7,610 nucleotides of DNA, from the NCBI GenBank assembly GCA_958441075.1, contig CAUCBQ010000099.1, positions 1-7,610 on the forward strand, written 5' to 3'. This document shows positions 5,603 through 7,610 of this stretch, one piece after another. Source of the stretch: an uncultured Clostridiaceae bacterium. Its GTDB lineage: Bacteria; Bacillota; Clostridia; Lachnospirales; Lachnospiraceae. The first letter of the stretch is position 1. Every line of letters starts with the position of its first letter. Below the pieces are notes generated by a model. The model ran no database searches. It saw only the letters and a list, made by a program, of their open reading frames with translations, and was not told the DNA's origin. A program made the position numbers and the translations under genes.

Positions 5603-6419
5603 GAAAAAGCTTCAGAGCCTGATCTATCAGATGTTTTGCATGTTTGTGGGGCTGATTGTTATTTCGCCGGTTATATACTGTGTTCTGGTTTCCTTTATGC
5701 AGCCATCAGAAATTCTGACAAAAGAGGTGCATCTCATACCGGATTACATTTATCTGGTAAATTATATAAAGGCTGTGACCCAGACGGATATTTTCCGCTT
5801 TATGCTGAACTCCTTTATTGTGGCCTTTGTTTCAAGCGTAGTCAGGATTATTACCTCCAGCTGCGCAGCTTATTCTTTTGCATTTTTCCAGTATCCGGGA
5901 AAGAAGCTTTTGTTTTACCTCACCATCGGCACGATGATTATTCCTACGGATGTGCTGCTGGTACAGAATTATTTTACCGTTTCCGGAATGAATCTGATTA
6001 ATACCTATACGGGAATGATGGTAATTTTCTTTGTTTCCGGAATGAACATTTTTGTAATCCGTCAGTATTTTTTAAGCTACTCCCTGTCCTTAAAGGAAGC
6101 GGCTCATATTGATGGCTGCGGAAACCTGCAGTTTTTCCTGCAGATCCTCCTGCCTACCACCACGCCGGCGCTGGTTACGGTTTTCATTTCTTCTTTTGTG
6201 GGAACCTGGAATACCTACCTGTGGCCTTTAATTGTTACCAATGTAAATGAGATGAGAACTGCTCAGGTGGCAATTACAATGCTCAATACAGAGGCATCCA
6301 GTGATTTCGGCGTTGTGATGGCGGCGGCTGTTATTATTCTGGTTCCATCTGTTCTGGTGCTTGCCCTTTTCCAGAGAAAGATCGTAGGCGGCATGATGGG
6401 CGGAGCAGTAAAGGGATGA
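5592..6419 (+). CDS. ABC transporter permease, CUT1 family (MalG/UgpE-like)
   Basis: The 275-residue partner permease has a first membrane helix at about residues 12-34 followed by SFMQPSEILTKEVHLIPDYIYLVNYIKAV, a typical MalG/UgpE periplasmic start. It has about five further hydrophobic segments and the EAA loop LSLKEAAHIDGCGNLQFFLQILLPTTTPAL. The C-terminus ends KIVGGMMGGAVKG, the GxxxGAVKG tail common in this permease class. ATG 5592 lies inside the last codons of the upstream permease gene (11-base overlap), with GAAGG at 5581-5585 six bases before it. A 51-base gap follows before the binding-protein gene. Confidence 0.94.
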   Translation: MINKKKLQSLIYQMFCMFVGLIVISPVIYCVLVSFMQPSEILTKEVHLIPDYIYLVNYIKAVTQTDIFRFMLNSFIVAFVSSVVRIITSSCAAYSFAFFQYPGKKLLFYLTIGTMIIPTDVLLVQNYFTVSGMNLINTYTGMMVIFFVSGMNIFVIRQYFLSYSLSLKEAAHIDGCGNLQFFLQILLPTTTPALVTVFISSFVGTWNTYLWPLIVTNVNEMRTAQVAITMLNTEASSDFGVVMAAAVIILVPSVLVLALFQRKIVGGMMGGAVKG

Positions 6420-6470
6420 TCCATGCCGATCTTTGAAATACAAGCAGAATTTAAGAAAGGATACAAAACG

Positions 6471-7610
6471 ATGAAAAAGAAAGCGATTGCAACTACCATT
6501 CTCTCTGCGGCTATTCTTGGCTCTCTCGCCGGATGCGGAGGCATTAAAACAACGGACGACAGCGCAGTTTCTGCAGGGGCCTCTGAAGCAAAGACAGAGG
6601 TATCAGAGGAAACAGAGGAAGCAAAAGGGGCGGCAGAGGGAGAGACGGCTGTTACCTTCTGGCACAGCTTAAACGGTTCTGCGGGAGAAGCTCTGGAAAC
6701 TGTAATTTCCAATTATAATGAAGGCCGGGGAAAAGAAAAAGGCATTCATGTTAATCTGGTATTTCAGGGCTATGAGGGAACGGACAAGGCGATTCTGGCA
6801 TATCAGACAGACGACCGTAAGAATGCTCCGGATATCAACCAGGGACTGACTTCTACGATCCCCAGCATGATGGATTTAAGCTGGACGGTGGATCTTACCC
6901 CTTGGATTGAAAAAGAGGATAATACCGTAAAAAAAGATGACTTTTATGAGCCTATGCTTCGTTCCTGTACAGCAGACGGAAAGCTGATGGCTATTCCATT
7001 TGCAAACTCCAATCTGCTTCTTTACTACAATGAGGATGCCTTAAAAGAAGCTGGCTTCGACGCTCCGCCCGCTACCTGGGACGAGCTGGCACAGTATACA
7101 GAAGCCCTCACAAAGAAGGGGGCAGACGGCAGTGTAGAGCGCTACGGCTTTGAAGCTCAGATTAAGAGATACCATCTGGTAAATTACATTGTACAGCAGT
7201 CCGAGGATTCCTTTGTGGGCGATAATGAGGGCGGCCGTGCAGGAGAGATGACAAAGCTTACCATTGGAGAGGACGGTACGTTAAGAACGGTTCTGGAAAA
7301 GGTTGACGCTCTTTTAAAGACCGGAGGTTATAAATATGTGGAAGACAGCCTGAATGAGGAGTTCGCCAACGGCCTTACTGCCATGTGTATGATGTCCTCC
7401 TCACGCCTTGCTACCATTGACAGTCTGGTAGGAGATTCCTTCCAGTGGAAGGCAGCCCCCATTCCAAAGATCACAGAAGCAGACGGAAGCGGTGCGGCTC
7501 TGGGCGGCTCCTGCCTTACCCTGTTTAATCTGGGCGACGAGAAGAGGGTAGAGGCAGCCTGGGATGTACTGCAGTACTGCAGCTCTCCTGAGGCACAGTA
7601 CATTCTCTCT
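6471..7610 (+). CDS. ABC transporter solute-binding lipoprotein, UgpB-like (3' end outside window)
   Basis: The frame from ATG 6471 is open to the right edge (380 codons seen; the family usually has 420-460). The N-terminus is a lipoprotein signal peptide: MKKK, a hydrophobic core, and the lipobox LAGC with Cys22, so the mature protein is anchored outside the membrane. A Glu/Ala/Ser-rich tether covers about residues 29-59. The extracellular-binding fold then starts with AVTFWHSLNGSAGEALETVISNYNEG, close to the FWHSM-like start of glycerol-3-phosphate binding protein UgpB and its relatives. The family-1 signature is seen at about 175-215 (IPFANSNLLLYYNEDALKEAGFD followed by PPATWDEL). The ribosome binding site AGAAAGG at 6454-6460 lies ten bases upstream. 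Together with the two permeases it makes a CUT1 importer. The ligand is not determined: CUT1 members take up sugars, polyols, glycerophosphodiesters and others. Confidence 0.93.
   Translation, partial: MKKKAIATTILSAAILGSLAGCGGIKTTDDSAVSAGASEAKTEVSEETEEAKGAAEGETAVTFWHSLNGSAGEALETVISNYNEGRGKEKGIHVNLVFQGYEGTDKAILAYQTDDRKNAPDINQGLTSTIPSMMDLSWTVDLTPWIEKEDNTVKKDDFYEPMLRSCTADGKLMAIPFANSNLLLYYNEDALKEAGFDAPPATWDELAQYTEALTKKGADGSVERYGFEAQIKRYHLVNYIVQQSEDSFVGDNEGGRAGEMTKLTIGEDGTLRTVLEKVDALLKTGGYKYVEDSLNEEFANGLTAMCMMSSSRLATIDSLVGDSFQWKAAPIPKITEADGSGAALGGSCLTLFNLGDEKRVEAAWDVLQYCSSPEAQYILS

Noticed and set aside
6389..6428. Inverted repeat CGGCATG / CATGCCG around the end of the second permease gene
   Set aside because: The stem is only 7 bp with a 26-base loop and no T tract. 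It could be an RNA-processing or stabilising hairpin, but chance is as likely, so no feature is called.
6487..6672. Small + strand frame of 61 codons inside the binding-protein gene
   Set aside because: It is an alternate-frame shadow of the signal peptide and acidic linker region; the frame from 6471 has the lipobox and a ribosome binding site.
7328..7603. Minus-strand frame opposite the binding-protein gene
   Set aside because: The + strand has a clear solute-binding protein at this position, and the antisense frame has no motif or start signal.

Overview
The window is about 7.6 kb of ordinary bacterial chromosome with every recognisable gene on the + strand. The gene content points to a low-to-mid GC Gram-positive anaerobe, most likely a gut Clostridia of the Lachnospiraceae type. 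The clues are strong purine-rich ribosome binding sites, A/T-rich promoter regions with sigma-A-like boxes, intrinsic terminators, a DeoR-controlled CUT1 ABC importer with a lipoprotein binding component, and a beta-CASP metallohydrolase next to ribonuclease HI. This assignment is an inference; no marker gene fixes the species.

Left block (1-1692): the C-terminal two thirds of a beta-CASP metallo-beta-lactamase-fold RNA hydrolase, cut by the left edge, is followed 43 bases later by rnhA (ribonuclease HI). An intrinsic hairpin that overlaps the rnhA stop codon ends this RNA-metabolism pair.

Middle block (1693-2704): a single-gene unit has its own candidate promoter, a 15-bp palindrome over the -10 box, and a strong terminator. 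Its product is a membrane-anchored or exported protein with a long acidic, Ala/Pro/Glu-rich linker and a C-terminal domain resembling the LprI/DUF1311 family.

Right block (2705-7610, running off the right edge): a DeoR-family repressor gene has a very good promoter (TTGGAA, 17 bp, TATAAT). After it comes an apparent operon encoding a nucleoside-hydrolase-family N-glycosidase, two CUT1-type ABC permeases, and an UgpB-like lipoprotein solute-binding protein that is open at the right edge. A 17-base element (16/17 identical) lies on the -35 region of the repressor promoter and again upstream of the hydrolase gene. It is the best candidate operator and suggests that the DeoR protein controls both itself and the uptake/hydrolysis operon. 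A reasonable model is import of a ribosylated or otherwise N-glycosylated small molecule by the ABC system, cleavage by the hydrolase in the cytoplasm, and de-repression by a sugar or sugar-phosphate product. The substrate cannot be read from the sequence. No ABC ATPase gene is present in the window.

No tRNA, rRNA, CRISPR array, insertion sequence, phage gene or attachment site was seen. There is no gene-free stretch longer than about 135 bases, taking 1813 as the start of the LprI-like gene.
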